A DNA stretch of 64,000 bases from positions 62,001-126,000 of the forward strand of contig CAJQSQ010000004.1 in NCBI GenBank assembly GCA_905616395.1. The letters run 5' to 3'. The position numbers and the translations under genes were made by a program. This DNA is from an uncultured Candidatus Pelagibacter sp. (GTDB taxonomy: Bacteria; Pseudomonadota; Alphaproteobacteria; Pelagibacterales; Pelagibacteraceae). Every line of letters begins with the position of its first letter. The first letter of the stretch is position 1. Positions 48,302-59,965 of this stretch are shown here, one piece after another. The notes below the pieces were generated by a model. The model did no database searches, was not told the origin of the DNA, and worked only from the letters and a program-made list of their open reading frames with translations.

Positions 48302-50893
48302 ATGAATCTTGTAGTCGTAGAAAGTCCAGCTAAAGCAAAAACTATCAATAAATATCTAGGTGATGATTATATTGTATTGGCAAGTTATGGTCATATTAGA
48401 GACCTTCCCTCAAGAAATGGTTCTGTTGATCCAGAAAATAATTTTAAGATGGAATGGGAAGTGGATAGCTTTTCTAAAAAATATCTTAAAGAAATTACAG
48501 ATGCTGCTAAAATTTCTTCAAAAATCATATTGGCAACAGACCCAGATCGCGAGGGAGAAGCGATTGCTTGGCATGTTAAAGAATATTTAAATGAAAAAAA
48601 ATTAATTAAAGACAAACATGTAGAAAGGGTTGTTTTTAACGAAATTACAAAAAAAGCAGTTATTCATGGAATTGAGAACCCACGACAAATCGAACCCCTT
48701 CTTGTTGATGCTTATATGGCTAGAAGAGCCTTAGACTATTTAGTTGGCTTTAACATATCACCAATTTTATGGACAAAACTGCCTGGTTGTAAATCTGCGG
48801 GACGTGTTCAGTCAGTTGCTTTAAAATTAATTACAGAACGAGAACATGAAATAGAGCTTTTTGATCCTGAGGAATTTTGGATTTTAAGTATTCAATTCAA
48901 CGATGCTCATAAAAATTCTATATTAGCAAGTATCACTCAACTAGATGATCAAAAAATTGAAAAATTTTCTTTTAAAAATAAAGCTGAAATTGATAAAGCA
49001 ATTGAAGAAGTTAAGTCTAAGAAATTCAAAATAAATGACATCTCAAGCAAGGTCGTCAACAGAAATCCTTCAGGCCCTTTTACTACCTCTACATTGCAGC
49101 AAGTTTCTTCTGGTAGACTGGGATTTGGAGCATCACGAACAATGCAAATAGCTCAAAAACTTTATCAAGGTATAGAAATAGACGGTGAAAATATTGGTCT
49201 TATAACGTATATGCGAACAGATGGTACCAATCTATCTACGGACGCTATAGAAACTTTTAGGAAGTATATAAAAAGTGAGTTTGGTGAAGAATATGTTCCA
49301 GATAAAGTAGCAAGTTACTCAGGGAAAAAAGCTAAAAATGCTCAAGAAGCGCATGAAGCAATTAGACCCACAGATATTATGCGTACACCAGATGCTGTTA
49401 AAAAATATCTAAGTCCAGATCAACATAAATTATATGATTTAATTTGGAGTAGAGCCCTATCCTCTCAAATGAAACCCGCTCAATTTGATAGAAATACTAT
49501 TACGATAAGTTCAGATGATAATGGAACAGTCTGTAAAGCTAGTGGATCTGTTATTAAATTTGATGGGTTCTTGAAAGTTATGAAAGACACTAAAAAATAT
49601 GATGATGAAGATATACTTCCTGAAATGAACAAAGGTCCAGTTAATATAGAGGCTCTATTAGATGAACAGCATTTTACACAGCCACCACCAAGATACTCAG
49701 AGGCAAGTTTAGTTAAAAAATTAGAGGAACTCGGTATTGGAAGGCCCTCAACTTATGCAAGTATAATATCTGTTATATCTACTAGAGGGTATGCGGAAAC
49801 AATTAATAAAAGATTTTACCCAACAGATCGTGGTAAATTGATTTCTGCTTTTCTTGAAAAACTTTTTTCCAAGTATGTTGACTATAACTTCACTGCAAGT
49901 TTAGAAAGTCAACTTGATGATATTACGACTGGCAAGGAAGGATGGATCAAAGTTTTAGAGTTATTTTGGAAAGATTTTAATCAAAATGTATCTGATGTTA
50001 AAGAGAAAAGAACTAGAGAAGTTTTAGATCTATTAAACGACAGCCTAGGTAGTCTAATTTTTGAAAGAGATAAAGGTGGAAATATTAATAGACAATGTAA
50101 GTTATGTGACGGTGGATCGTTAAGTTTAAAAAATAGTTTTAGAGGTGGTGCTTTTATAGGTTGTTCAAATTATCCAGATTGTAAATTTACTAGACCCCTT
50201 TCTAAAGCTAAAGCAGCTACTCAATCTCAACTAGCAGAACCAAAGTTTATAGGAAAACATGAAAATGGGAATGATATGTATCTTAAAAATGGAAGATTTG
50301 GCCCCTACCTTCAATATGAAAAAATTGAGGAAATTAAAGAAGAGGTTGTAGTTGAAACAAAAAAAAAAAAGAAAACAAAAAAAAAGAAGATAGAAAAAGA
50401 AAATAATAATTTAAGAAATATTTCTATACCTAAAGGAATTACATTAGATAGTGTGGATCTTGATAGGGCTAAATTTTTGTGCTCATTACCAAAAAGTTTA
50501 GGTATTAATCCTGAAAATCAAAAAGATATAATATTAAACACAGGAAGATTTGGTCCATATTTAAAATGTGAAAACAAATCAGCAAGTATTGAAAATGTCG
50601 AGGAAATCTTCTCAATTGGTCTTAATAGAGCAATCACTTTAGTAGCAGAGGCAAAATCAGGTAGAATGTCTGCATCAATTATAAAAGATCTAGGAGAGCA
50701 CCCTGAAGACAAAAAGCCTGTTAGAGTAATGAAGGGTCAATATGGACCTTATATCAAGTATAAATCTCTTAATGCGACGATACCAGAGGAAAAGGACCCT
50801 TTAGAGCTTAATATGGAAGAAGCATTAATACTAATTGAGAAAAGAAAAGAATACGATAAAAATAAAAAAACTAAGAAAAAGAAAAAAAAATGA
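48302..50893 (+). CDS. topA: DNA topoisomerase I
   Basis: VVESPAKAKTINKYLGDDYIVLASYGHIRDLP, ATDPDREGEAIAWHV, TYMRTDGTNLS; one four-Cys zinc finger (CKLCDGGSL..GCSNYPDC). Confidence 0.97.
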   Translation: MNLVVVESPAKAKTINKYLGDDYIVLASYGHIRDLPSRNGSVDPENNFKMEWEVDSFSKKYLKEITDAAKISSKIILATDPDREGEAIAWHVKEYLNEKKLIKDKHVERVVFNEITKKAVIHGIENPRQIEPLLVDAYMARRALDYLVGFNISPILWTKLPGCKSAGRVQSVALKLITEREHEIELFDPEEFWILSIQFNDAHKNSILASITQLDDQKIEKFSFKNKAEIDKAIEEVKSKKFKINDISSKVVNRNPSGPFTTSTLQQVSSGRLGFGASRTMQIAQKLYQGIEIDGENIGLITYMRTDGTNLSTDAIETFRKYIKSEFGEEYVPDKVASYSGKKAKNAQEAHEAIRPTDIMRTPDAVKKYLSPDQHKLYDLIWSRALSSQMKPAQFDRNTITISSDDNGTVCKASGSVIKFDGFLKVMKDTKKYDDEDILPEMNKGPVNIEALLDEQHFTQPPPRYSEASLVKKLEELGIGRPSTYASIISVISTRGYAETINKRFYPTDRGKLISAFLEKLFSKYVDYNFTASLESQLDDITTGKEGWIKVLELFWKDFNQNVSDVKEKRTREVLDLLNDSLGSLIFERDKGGNINRQCKLCDGGSLSLKNSFRGGAFIGCSNYPDCKFTRPLSKAKAATQSQLAEPKFIGKHENGNDMYLKNGRFGPYLQYEKIEEIKEEVVVETKKKKKTKKKKIEKENNNLRNISIPKGITLDSVDLDRAKFLCSLPKSLGINPENQKDIILNTGRFGPYLKCENKSASIENVEEIFSIGLNRAITLVAEAKSGRMSASIIKDLGEHPEDKKPVRVMKGQYGPYIKYKSLNATIPEEKDPLELNMEEALILIEKRKEYDKNKKTKKKKKK

Positions 50894-51195
50894 AAAAAAT
50901 AATATTTACAACATTGATCACATGCGTACTTATTATAACTAATGCTATAGCAGAAAAAATTGACTGTACTAAATTTGATAAAGTTACCGCAAAATATTTA
51001 GAATGTTCAGCAATAAATCTAAAAGAAAAATCTTCAGAACTTAAATTAAAGATAACAGTTGGAACAGAAGAGCTTAAAGAAAAAATTACTACTAATGCCA
51101 AGAGTAGTTTAACAAAATTTAACAAACTTAACTTAAAAGAAAAACTTGTTAAATTTAAGAATAGTAAATCATTAACAGAATTTATGGAGAAATAG
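50890..51195 (+). CDS. Small secreted lysine-rich protein of unknown function
   Basis: Signal peptide MKKIIFTTLITCVLIITNAIAE; start overlaps topA stop (ATGA); short SD-spaced lead into the RidA-family gene. Confidence 0.6.
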   Translation: MKKIIFTTLITCVLIITNAIAEKIDCTKFDKVTAKYLECSAINLKEKSSELKLKITVGTEELKEKITTNAKSSLTKFNKLNLKEKLVKFKNSKSLTEFMEK

Positions 51196-51197
51196 AC

Positions 51198-51659
51198 ATG
51201 TCATATGAAGATAAAATTAAAGAATTAAACTTAGAACTACCAGAAGCAAGAGATCCTGTTGGATCATATGTTGCATCAAAACAAATTGGTAAAATGTTAT
51301 TTATTTCAGGTCAAATTTCTATCGCAGCAAATGGCGAATTAATCAAAGGTAAGGTTGGCAAGGATTTAAAAACTGAAGATGGCTATGAAGCAGCTAAACG
51401 TTGTGGCTTAAACATAATATCTCAAGTTAAAAAAGCTTGTGGTAACGATCTTTCGAAAGTTAAATCTTGTGTGAAACTGACAGGATTTGTTAATTCAACA
51501 GAAGACTTTATAGAGCAGCCTAAAGTAATAAATGGTGCTTCAGATTTAATAGTTTCAGTTTTTGGAGACGCCGGAATGCATACAAGAGCTGCAGTTAGTA
51601 CAAACAGTTTGCCACTTGGCGTGTCTGTTGAAGTTGATGCTATTTTTGAATTAAATTAA
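51198..51659 (+). CDS. RidA/YjgF family protein
   Basis: PVGSYVASKQIGKMLFISGQISI, VKSCVKLTGFVNSTEDF, RAAVSTNSLPLGVSVEVDAIFEL. Confidence 0.9.
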   Translation: MSYEDKIKELNLELPEARDPVGSYVASKQIGKMLFISGQISIAANGELIKGKVGKDLKTEDGYEAAKRCGLNIISQVKKACGNDLSKVKSCVKLTGFVNSTEDFIEQPKVINGASDLIVSVFGDAGMHTRAAVSTNSLPLGVSVEVDAIFELN

Positions 51660-52954
51660 TTTCCAATACTAAAATATTTAATTTTTTGATTCTTCATCTT
51701 ATTAATTGAGTAAATATTTCTCATATCAAAAATTGAGAATTTTTTGTTTTGCACATCTTTTTTAAAATTGATGGCTTTAAAATCATTCCACTCTGTGTGA
51801 ATAATAATTAAATCAGAATTTTTAATTGCGTCTTTAATATTATTTGAAAACACAACATTCTTAAATCTTTTAAAGTCTTTTTTTTCTCCAGTGGGATCAA
51901 AATAATTAATTTTTGCACCTTTTTTTAACAATGCAGGAATCATAGACAAACTTGAAGAATCCCTCATATCATCTGTATTTGCCTTAAATGTAACTCCTAA
52001 GAAACAAATATTTTTATTCTTTATTTTATTTTTTAGAATATCAAAAACTCTTTTTAACATTAGTGACGATCTAATTTCATTTGATTTGATGACACTTTTA
52101 ATAACAGTTAAATCTGTTTTAAATTTATCTGCGGTAGCTGTAATGGCCTTGGTATCTTTTGGAAAACAAGATCCACCGTAGGCAGGACCTGCTCTTAAGA
52201 AACGGCCACCAATTCTATTATCAAGGCCCATACCAATGGAGATATCCTCCACATTAATATTAATTTTTTCACATAAATTAGCTAATTCATTAATAAAAGT
52301 TATTTTAGTAGCTAAAAAGGCATTAGAAGCATATTTTATTAATTCTGCTGCTCTTCTAGATGTATTAACATACTTTGCACCTTTTGATATTAATGGCAAA
52401 TAAAGATTTTTTAATATCTTATTACTTTTTTTATTATTCGTACCTACAACTACCCTATCAGGATATGTAAAATCTCTTATAGCATCACCTTCTCTTAGAA
52501 ATTCAGGATTTGAAACTACTGAAAATAATTTTTTTGATACTCTTTTTGAAATAATTTTTTCAATTTCATCACCAGTTATTACTGGAACTGTAGATTTAGT
52601 TATAATAATTTTGAACTTTTTAATAGATTTACTAATTTCGTTTGCAACATTGTATACTTGGCTTAAATCAGCGTTATTTCCATTTTTTTTTGTTGGTGTA
52701 CCAACACAAATAAAAATAATATCTGATTTTAAAATTGAATCTTTTAAATTTGTAGAAAATGTTAAGCGATTATTTTTATAATTTTTAGTAACTAATTCCT
52801 CTAAACCAGGTTCGTATATTGGAATAATACCATTTTTTAAATTTTCAATTTTGCTTAAATCTCTATCAACGCAAATAACGTCATTTCCTAAATCAGAAAA
52901 ACAAACACCACTAACTAAGCCAACATATCCAGTTCCTATCATGCAAAGTTTCAT
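51656..52954 (-). CDS. ugd: UDP-glucose 6-dehydrogenase
   Basis: MIGTGYVGLVSGVCFSDLGNDVICVD, FLRAGPAYGGSCFPKDTKA, GVTFKANTDDMRDS. Confidence 0.95.
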   Translation of the reverse strand: MKLCMIGTGYVGLVSGVCFSDLGNDVICVDRDLSKIENLKNGIIPIYEPGLEELVTKNYKNNRLTFSTNLKDSILKSDIIFICVGTPTKKNGNNADLSQVYNVANEISKSIKKFKIIITKSTVPVITGDEIEKIISKRVSKKLFSVVSNPEFLREGDAIRDFTYPDRVVVGTNNKKSNKILKNLYLPLISKGAKYVNTSRRAAELIKYASNAFLATKITFINELANLCEKININVEDISIGMGLDNRIGGRFLRAGPAYGGSCFPKDTKAITATADKFKTDLTVIKSVIKSNEIRSSLMLKRVFDILKNKIKNKNICFLGVTFKANTDDMRDSSSLSMIPALLKKGAKINYFDPTGEKKDFKRFKNVVFSNNIKDAIKNSDLIIIHTEWNDFKAINFKKDVQNKKFSIFDMRNIYSINKMKNQKIKYFSIGN

Positions 52955-53766
52955 TATTTAGAAATCTCCAACGTAGATTTAATATAACCCTTCATTGTTC
53001 CACAATCTAAATACTTGCCTGAAAAATTGTGACCAATAAATTGATTGTCATCATCTATTAAAGCTTGTATGGCATCAGTGATATGAAATTCACCACTTTT
53101 GCCTGGTTTTAACGATCTTAATTTAGAAAAAATTGTTTTAGGTAATATATACCTACCAATTACTGCATTATTAGAAGGTGAGGTTTTTATAGAAGGCTTT
53201 TCAACAACATTGTTGATAATAAAATTATTTTTGTCAATTTTTTTCTTAATGTTGTAAATACCCCATCTAGATACATCATTTTTATTAACCTTCATGCTTG
53301 CCATAACAGATGTTTTAAATTTTTTATGAACCATAATCATAGATTTAGAACAGTTTTTTTTAATTATCAAATCATCAGGCAGTAACATTAAAAAATATTT
53401 ATCAGTGATAAATTTCTTAGTTTTATAGACAGCGTCACCAGTTCCTAATGGCTTATCTTGAAAAACAAATTTAATCATTTTTTTATATTTAAGAATTTTT
53501 TTATATTCTTTAATAATATTTGGATCATTTTTTTTTTTAATAATTTCTTTATAAAATTTATCATTATAAAAATATTTCTTTATCATCATTTTTTTTTTAG
53601 AAATAATAAATACAACTTCCTTGATGCCTGCTTCAATGCATTCGTCGAGAATATATTCTAGTCCAGGTTTTCCATTAATAGGTAAAAGCTCTTTTGCAAA
53701 AACACTAGTTAGTGGTAACAGTCTGGTCCCAAGGCCAGCTAAAGGAATTATAGCTTGTTTAATCAT
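52954..53766 (-). CDS. galU: UTP--glucose-1-phosphate uridylyltransferase
   Basis: AIIPLAGLGTRLLPLTSVFAKELLPINGKPGLEYILDE, KPGKSGEFHITDAIQALI. Confidence 0.93.
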   Translation of the reverse strand: MIKQAIIPLAGLGTRLLPLTSVFAKELLPINGKPGLEYILDECIEAGIKEVVFIISKKKMMIKKYFYNDKFYKEIIKKKNDPNIIKEYKKILKYKKMIKFVFQDKPLGTGDAVYKTKKFITDKYFLMLLPDDLIIKKNCSKSMIMVHKKFKTSVMASMKVNKNDVSRWGIYNIKKKIDKNNFIINNVVEKPSIKTSPSNNAVIGRYILPKTIFSKLRSLKPGKSGEFHITDAIQALIDDDNQFIGHNFSGKYLDCGTMKGYIKSTLEISK

Positions 53767-53800
53767 ATAAATGTTTTACTTATTAATACTCTTATTATAA

Positions 53801-54613
53801 ATGAAATTAATAAAATTAAAAACTGATTTAATTAAGGCAATTGAGTTAGATAAAAGATTAGGTTTTGTACCAACAATGGGAAGTTTGCATGAAGGTCACA
53901 AAGCATTAATCAAAACTTCAAAAAGAAACTGTAAAAAAACATTAGTAAGTATTTTTGTTAATCCGACTCAATTTAATAATAAAAAAGATTTTGAAACATA
54001 CCCAAAGAATTTAAAGAAAGATTTGAATTATCTTAAAAAACTTAAAGTTGATTATGTATATTTACCCACTATTAAACAAATTTATTGGAAAAAAAAAATT
54101 AAAATTAAACTAAATAAATCACAAAATATATTGTGTGCAAAATTTAGAAAAGGACATTTTGAAGGTGTGCTTGATGTCTTGGATCGTTTTGTTGAATTAA
54201 TCTCTCCACAAAAAATATTTATGGGAGAGAAAGATTTTCAACAATTTTTCTTGGTTAAAAACTATATTGAAAATAAGTACAATACCAAAGTCTACGCATG
54301 TAAAACAATTAGGGCTAAAAACAAGTTAGCTTTATCTTCAAGAAACTCTTTATTAAATAAACAAAGTTTTATTAGATCGGGAATAATTACAAAAAAGTTA
54401 CTAATATTAAAAAATGAGATCAATAAAAATAAAAAGAATTACAAAAAATTAATATTCAATTTAAAGAAAGAACTATCTAAAAGTTTTGATATTAAAATTG
54501 AATATTTAGAATGTAGAAACGTAAAAAATCTAAATACTGATATTTTGAATAAACCTTTTAAACTTTTTGTAGCTTACTTTATTAATAACGTACGATTAAT
54601 TGATAATTTTTAG
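53801..54613 (+). CDS. panC: Pantothenate synthetase (pantoate--beta-alanine ligase)
   Basis: [61 protein letters not shown]. Confidence 0.94.
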   Translation: MKLIKLKTDLIKAIELDKRLGFVPTMGSLHEGHKALIKTSKRNCKKTLVSIFVNPTQFNNKKDFETYPKNLKKDLNYLKKLKVDYVYLPTIKQIYWKKKIKIKLNKSQNILCAKFRKGHFEGVLDVLDRFVELISPQKIFMGEKDFQQFFLVKNYIENKYNTKVYACKTIRAKNKLALSSRNSLLNKQSFIRSGIITKKLLILKNEINKNKKNYKKLIFNLKKELSKSFDIKIEYLECRNVKNLNTDILNKPFKLFVAYFINNVRLIDNF

Positions 54614-55983
54614 AGAAAATAAGCACTAACACCAAGAAATGAAACAAAACCAATAACATCGGTAATAGTTGTTACAAAAACACTTGATGCAATAGCTGGA
54701 TCAATGTCCATTTTTTTTAAAGTTATAGGTACTAAAATTCCAAATAACCCTGCAACAATCATCGTAACTATCATTGACATAGAAATTATTAGAGAAAGTA
54801 AAGAGTCTTGAAACCAAATTTGAACCACTAATGCACTTATTAATGCAAAAATAATACCATTTAAAATACCAATATTAAATTCCTTTAAGATATTTTGTGA
54901 AAAGTTATTTTTTGTTAAGTCATTTGTTGCTAAAGTTCTTACTGTAACAGCTAAAGTTTGCATACCAGCATTACCACCCATAGAAGCAACAATTGGCATT
55001 AGAAATGCAAGAACAACCATTTGTTCAATTGTTGCACCAAATAGACTAATAACCCACGTTGCAAGAAATGCAGTAAATAGATTTAATAAAAGCCAGTTAA
55101 ACCTTCTTCTAGTTTTCTTAAAAACACCGTCAGTAATTTCTTCATCACCTACCCCAGCTAATCTTAAAGCATCTTCCTCAGCCTCTTCTTTTAATACAGT
55201 TAAAACATCATCATACATAATCATACCAACTAACTTGTTTGATTTATCGACAACTGCCGCTGAATTTAAGTTATAGTTTTCAAATACGTTACCAACCTCC
55301 TCTTTGTCCATATCTACAGGAATAAGTAGCTGAGATTCTGACATGATAGAAAGCATTTTAGTTTCTCTTGAGGTGGTTAAAACTTTAGATGATGGAACAG
55401 TTCCAATTGGCTTAAAACCCTCATCTATAATGAAAATTTCTAAAAATTCTTCAGGTAAATCTTTATTTTCTCTTAAATAATCAATCGTTTGGCCAACAGA
55501 CCAATTACTAGGAACAGCCGTAAACTCGCGTTGCATTATTCTAGCTGCTGTGTCTTCCGGGTAACTTAAGCTTTCTAGTAAAGCAAATCTATCTTTTGGA
55601 GGTAAAGAACTTAATATTGTATTCTTATCTTTTTCGTCAACATTTTCTAAAATTGTTATCGCATCATCAGATTCAAGGTTTTTTAAAAGTTTAACAATAG
55701 TATCGGGTGATAAATAAGCTATGATTTCAGACTGAACAGACTCGTTTAATTCAATAAAAACTTCTGGATCTATATTGAAATTATTAAGTTTTATTAAACT
55801 TTCTCTATCATTTTGATCAAGGTGTTCAATTATATCGGCTGCATCAGCCGGGTGCATTTCATTAAAAGAATTCGTAATAAATTGAGCATCATTATTAGCT
55901 ATCTTGGAAGTAACAACTTTTATGTACTCTTTATTAAACTCAAAATTAACTTTTTTATCTTTTATTTTTTTTATTAAAGACAT
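54610..55983 (-). CDS. mgtE: Magnesium transporter MgtE
   Basis: [16 protein letters not shown] domains, [40 protein letters not shown]. Confidence 0.94.
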   Translation of the reverse strand: MSLIKKIKDKKVNFEFNKEYIKVVTSKIANNDAQFITNSFNEMHPADAADIIEHLDQNDRESLIKLNNFNIDPEVFIELNESVQSEIIAYLSPDTIVKLLKNLESDDAITILENVDEKDKNTILSSLPPKDRFALLESLSYPEDTAARIMQREFTAVPSNWSVGQTIDYLRENKDLPEEFLEIFIIDEGFKPIGTVPSSKVLTTSRETKMLSIMSESQLLIPVDMDKEEVGNVFENYNLNSAAVVDKSNKLVGMIMYDDVLTVLKEEAEEDALRLAGVGDEEITDGVFKKTRRRFNWLLLNLFTAFLATWVISLFGATIEQMVVLAFLMPIVASMGGNAGMQTLAVTVRTLATNDLTKNNFSQNILKEFNIGILNGIIFALISALVVQIWFQDSLLSLIISMSMIVTMIVAGLFGILVPITLKKMDIDPAIASSVFVTTITDVIGFVSFLGVSAYFL

Positions 55984-56044
55984 AAATTTACCTATAAATC
56001 AATTTTGCACTAATAGTGCATAATAAGAATAATACAATTTATAA

Positions 56045-56665
56045 ATGAATATAGAGATTAAAAAGTCAATAAAACCAATAAAATATGAAGATGCAATAAA
56101 ACTCCTTGAGGAAAGATTGTTGGAGATAAATGATGGTCAAAAAGAGGATTTAATATGGATCTTAGAACATGAAGAGGTTTATTCAGCTGGTACTAGCTAT
56201 AGAGAAAAAGAAATTCTTAATAAAAATATAAATCTAATAAAAACAAATCGTGGAGGGAAAATTACCTATCATGGTCCAGGTCAAATGATTTGTTATTTTG
56301 TTATAGATTTAAAAAAAAGAAAAAAGGATATTAGAAAATTTATAACTTTAATTGAAGAGACGATTATTGATAGCTTATCAAAATTTAATATTAAAACATT
56401 TGGTGATCCGAAAAATATTGGTATTTGGACTGACCATAAAGGTGAAATTAACAAAGTTGCAGCAATAGGTATAAGGGTAAGTAAGTGGATAGCTTATCAT
56501 GGATTTGCAATAAATATTAATAATGATCTTTCAAAATATAAAAATATTATTCCATGTGGTATTTTAGATAAAGGTGTAACTAATCTTAAAGAAATTAAAG
56601 ATCAAGACTATAAAAATTTAGAAAAAATTATTATCGATACATTTTCTAAGAATTTGGAAATCTAA
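56045..56665 (+). CDS. lipB: Octanoyltransferase
   Basis: [49 protein letters not shown]. Confidence 0.93.
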   Translation: MNIEIKKSIKPIKYEDAIKLLEERLLEINDGQKEDLIWILEHEEVYSAGTSYREKEILNKNINLIKTNRGGKITYHGPGQMICYFVIDLKKRKKDIRKFITLIEETIIDSLSKFNIKTFGDPKNIGIWTDHKGEINKVAAIGIRVSKWIAYHGFAININNDLSKYKNIIPCGILDKGVTNLKEIKDQDYKNLEKIIIDTFSKNLEI

Positions 56666-57560
56666 GCCTTTTTGTCTTCAAAAGTTTTTTAAAATAATCT
56701 GGTAAAAGAGCTGTGTAGGTATACTTTTTATCCTTAATCATGAATTTAATTTGATAAGAATGAAGCATTAAATTTTTATTAATAGCTTTATCTGTATTGC
56801 TAAATTTATATTTTTGATCACCATAAATTGGTGAACCTACTGCATATAATTGTTTTCTAAGCTGATGTTTTCTTCCAGTGATTGGTTTCATTTCAACAAG
56901 ACTACAAATTGAATTTTTATCCAAAACTTTATATGTAGTTCTAGCTTTTTCTACTATTTCTTTATCATTATCGTATCTTGTAAGATCATCATTCCATTCA
57001 CCAGAGTCTTTCAGCAATTCTCCATGACAAATAGCTAAATAAGTTTTATGAACTTTTCTTAATCTAAATAGTGATGTTAATAATTGAGCGGCTTCCCTGT
57101 GTTTTGCCATAATAAAAACACCAGACGTATCCTTGTCAAGCCTATGAACAGAAAAGGGTTTCGTATCTTGAAAAATGTCACTCCTTGCAAAAATATCAAC
57201 AAGGTTCTTTTTTGATTTTGTTCCACCTTGAACAGAAATACCTGAGCTTTTATTTAGAACAATAAAATCTTCATTATTATCAATTATTAAATCTTCATTT
57301 TCTTTAATAACCTCTTCAGATGGTACAAATTTAATTGTTTTTTGAACAATTGTTTCTTTAAAATCAAAGTTAAATAAATCAATAATATCTCCTGTTTTTA
57401 CTTTTTGAGAGCTTTTTACTTTTTTATTATTGATTTTAACTTTTCCACTTTTCAAACTTTTTTCAATTAAGCCTTGTGGGTAATTCCCAAGATTATTACG
57501 TATCCACCTATCAATACGCATATCATTAAACGTTAAATCAACGTTAAAAGACTTTTTCAT
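56646..57560 (-). CDS. rluC: RluA-family pseudouridine synthase (RluC-like)
   Basis: S4-like N-term, [51 protein letters not shown]. Confidence 0.88.
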   Translation of the reverse strand: MKKSFNVDLTFNDMRIDRWIRNNLGNYPQGLIEKSLKSGKVKINNKKVKSSQKVKTGDIIDLFNFDFKETIVQKTIKFVPSEEVIKENEDLIIDNNEDFIVLNKSSGISVQGGTKSKKNLVDIFARSDIFQDTKPFSVHRLDKDTSGVFIMAKHREAAQLLTSLFRLRKVHKTYLAICHGELLKDSGEWNDDLTRYDNDKEIVEKARTTYKVLDKNSICSLVEMKPITGRKHQLRKQLYAVGSPIYGDQKYKFSNTDKAINKNLMLHSYQIKFMIKDKKYTYTALLPDYFKKLLKTKRLRFPNS

Positions 57561-57584
57561 GATGGTATATTATTATATAGAAAA

Positions 57585-58022
57585 TTAAGCAGTAGCTATT
57601 TTTTTTTCTTCAGCTTTATCTTTTACTGGGTCTTTTTTCTTTCTATCGACTCTTTTCGCTTCAACATCTCTATCTACAAATTCGATTACAGCCATAGGTG
57701 CATTATCACCGTATCTAAAGCCAGCCTTGATAATTCTAGTGTACCCACCATTTCTTTTTTCGTATCTTTTAGAAAGGGTTTTTGTAACTTTACGAGCTGA
57801 AGTAATATCTTGCAGTTTAGTCATAAGCATCTTTGTTGTTAATAGAGTTTCTTTTTTGCCTAATGTAATGATTTTATCTGCTTGAGGCTTTAGAAATTTA
57901 GCTTTTGGAAGTGTTGTAGTAATCTGTTCATATTTTATCAAAGAATTAAGCATGTTCTTTAATAAAGCCTTTCTATGTTCAGAAGTTCTATTTAACTTCT
58001 TATTAGCCATTCCGTGTCTCAT
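57585..58022 (-). CDS. rplQ: 50S ribosomal protein L17
   Basis: [42 protein letters not shown]. Confidence 0.97.
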   Translation of the reverse strand: MRHGMANKKLNRTSEHRKALLKNMLNSLIKYEQITTTLPKAKFLKPQADKIITLGKKETLLTTKMLMTKLQDITSARKVTKTLSKRYEKRNGGYTRIIKAGFRYGDNAPMAVIEFVDRDVEAKRVDRKKKDPVKDKAEEKKIATA

Positions 58023-59050
58023 TAGATTTGCTCCTCTAACTTTTTAGACATTTCAGCTATATTTTCTGGTGGCCAATTTGGTATCTCCATACCTAAATAT
58101 AAAGACATACTAGTTAAAACTTCTTTAATTTCATTAAGAGACTTTCTTCCAAAGTTAGGTGTTCTAAGCATTTCACCTTCTGATTTTTGAACTAAATCTC
58201 CAATGTAAATAATATTATCATTTTTAAGACAATTCATAGAACGCACAGATAATTCAAGCTCATCAACTTTTCTTAATAAATTCTTATTGAATTCAGGCTC
58301 AGATGAAACTTCTTTTACTGGTGCTTCAACAGGTTCGTCAAAATTAACAAACATATTTAGCTGATCTTGGAAAATTCTAGCAGAATAAGCAACAGCATCT
58401 TCTGCAGAAATTGATCCGTTAGTTTCAACTTCCATAGTTAATTTATCATAATCCAAGGCTTTCCCTTCTCTTGCAGTGCTTATAGAGTATGAAACCTTCT
58501 TAACTGGACTATATAAAGAATCTATAGCTATTAACCCTAAAGGTGGCTCTTCTGGCTTATTCATTACTGCTGGTACGTATCCCTTACCTGTTCCAACATT
58601 CATCTCCATGTGAAAATGTGTATTTTCATCCAAATTACAAATAACTAAATCAGGATTTAAAATTTCAATATCAGCAACTGGTACTATGTCAGAAGCTTTA
58701 ATTTCTCCAGGACCTTTAGCATCTAAAATAAGTTTTTTAGTAGCATCTGAAGAGCTTTTTAGAGCTAACGATTTAACGTTTAAAACTATGTCGGTAACAT
58801 CTTCTCTAACACCTTTGATAGATGTAAATTCGTGTAGAACACCATCAATTTGAATTGAAGTTACAGCAGCACCTCTTATTGATGAAAGTAAAATTCTTCT
58901 TAAAGAATTACCTAAAGTTAATCCATAACCTTTTTCTAAAGGTTCAGCGATAATTTTAGCATGTGATTTGTCATCACTAATTTTAACATCTAATTGAGCT
59001 GGTTTAATCAATGCTTTCCAATTTTTAGCATTTACATTTAAACTTTCCAT
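58022..59050 (-). CDS. rpoA: DNA-directed RNA polymerase alpha subunit
   Basis: [40 protein letters not shown]; alpha-[21 protein letters not shown]. Confidence 0.98.
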   Translation of the reverse strand: MESLNVNAKNWKALIKPAQLDVKISDDKSHAKIIAEPLEKGYGLTLGNSLRRILLSSIRGAAVTSIQIDGVLHEFTSIKGVREDVTDIVLNVKSLALKSSSDATKKLILDAKGPGEIKASDIVPVADIEILNPDLVICNLDENTHFHMEMNVGTGKGYVPAVMNKPEEPPLGLIAIDSLYSPVKKVSYSISTAREGKALDYDKLTMEVETNGSISAEDAVAYSARIFQDQLNMFVNFDEPVEAPVKEVSSEPEFNKNLLRKVDELELSVRSMNCLKNDNIIYIGDLVQKSEGEMLRTPNFGRKSLNEIKEVLTSMSLYLGMEIPNWPPENIAEMSKKLEEQI

Positions 59051-59053
59051 TTA

Positions 59054-59518
59054 TTAAACTCTCCTTTTCTTTGGTGGTCTTACGCCGTTATGTGGCATTG
59101 GTGTGGTATCTTTTATTGAAAGAATCTTAAATCCTTTCGCTTGTAAAGCTCTCAAGGCAGTTTCTCTTCCTGAACCAGGTCCTTTAACTTGCACAGTTAA
59201 TGTTTTCATTCCAAACTCTAAAGCTTTAGATGCAGCAGAATCTGCAGCAATTTGTGCAGCGTAAGGTGTTGATTTTCTTGAACCCTTAAAACCTTTTTGT
59301 CCAGCAGAGGCCCAAGAAATTACATTCCCATTAGTATCTGCAATTGAAATTATTGTATTATTAAAAGTAGACTGTACGTAAGCAATACCATTAAGAATAT
59401 TTTTTTTTATTTTCTTTTTTTTTGAATAAGAACTTTTCTTAGCTTTTTTATCAGCTTTTTTTTCTACTTTTTTTTCTACAACAGCTTCTTTATTTTCAAC
59501 TTTATCTACTTTAGCCAT
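59054..59518 (-). CDS. rpsK: 30S ribosomal protein S11 with Lys-rich N-terminal extension
   Basis: [46 protein letters not shown] ... [18 protein letters not shown]. Confidence 0.97.
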   Translation of the reverse strand: MAKVDKVENKEAVVEKKVEKKADKKAKKSSYSKKKKIKKNILNGIAYVQSTFNNTIISIADTNGNVISWASAGQKGFKGSRKSTPYAAQIAADSAASKALEFGMKTLTVQVKGPGSGRETALRALQAKGFKILSIKDTTPMPHNGVRPPKKRRV

Positions 59519-59525
59519 AAATTAA

Positions 59526-59909
59526 TTATTTTTTAAGTGGAGTTAATTTTTTACCAGCAATTGCGATTGCTTTACCTTTTCTTGTTCTTGCATTACATCT
59601 CGTTCTTTGTCCTCTGACAGGAAGTTTTTTTCTATGTCTAGATCCTCTATAACATGCAAGATCAATTAATCTTTTAATAGTTAAAGAATAATCTCTTCTA
59701 AGATCACCTTCTACTTTAAAGTTTGCATCAATATATTCTCTAATTTTTAAAATATCTTCATCAGTAAGTTCGTTAATTCTTTTTGCTTTAGGAATTTCTA
59801 AAGAAGTGCAAATTTGATTAGAAAATTTATTACCAATACCATAGATGTACGTTAGTCCTATGAAGACGAGTTTATTTTGTGGAATGTTTACACCTGCTAT
59901 ACGAGCCAT
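59526..59909 (-). CDS. rpsM: 30S ribosomal protein S13
   Basis: [53 protein letters not shown]. Confidence 0.97.
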   Translation of the reverse strand: MARIAGVNIPQNKLVFIGLTYIYGIGNKFSNQICTSLEIPKAKRINELTDEDILKIREYIDANFKVEGDLRRDYSLTIKRLIDLACYRGSRHRKKLPVRGQRTRCNARTRKGKAIAIAGKKLTPLKK

Positions 59910-59965
59910 ATTTTTTGAGAATAAATTTAGCCTTTTATATAAGAAGATGTTCTAAAGTCAACGTC

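Noticed and set aside
53458-53661. Phe/Ile-rich plus-strand ORF opposite galU
   Set aside because: Antisense to lysine/asparagine-rich coding sequence; composition artefact of an AT-rich genome.
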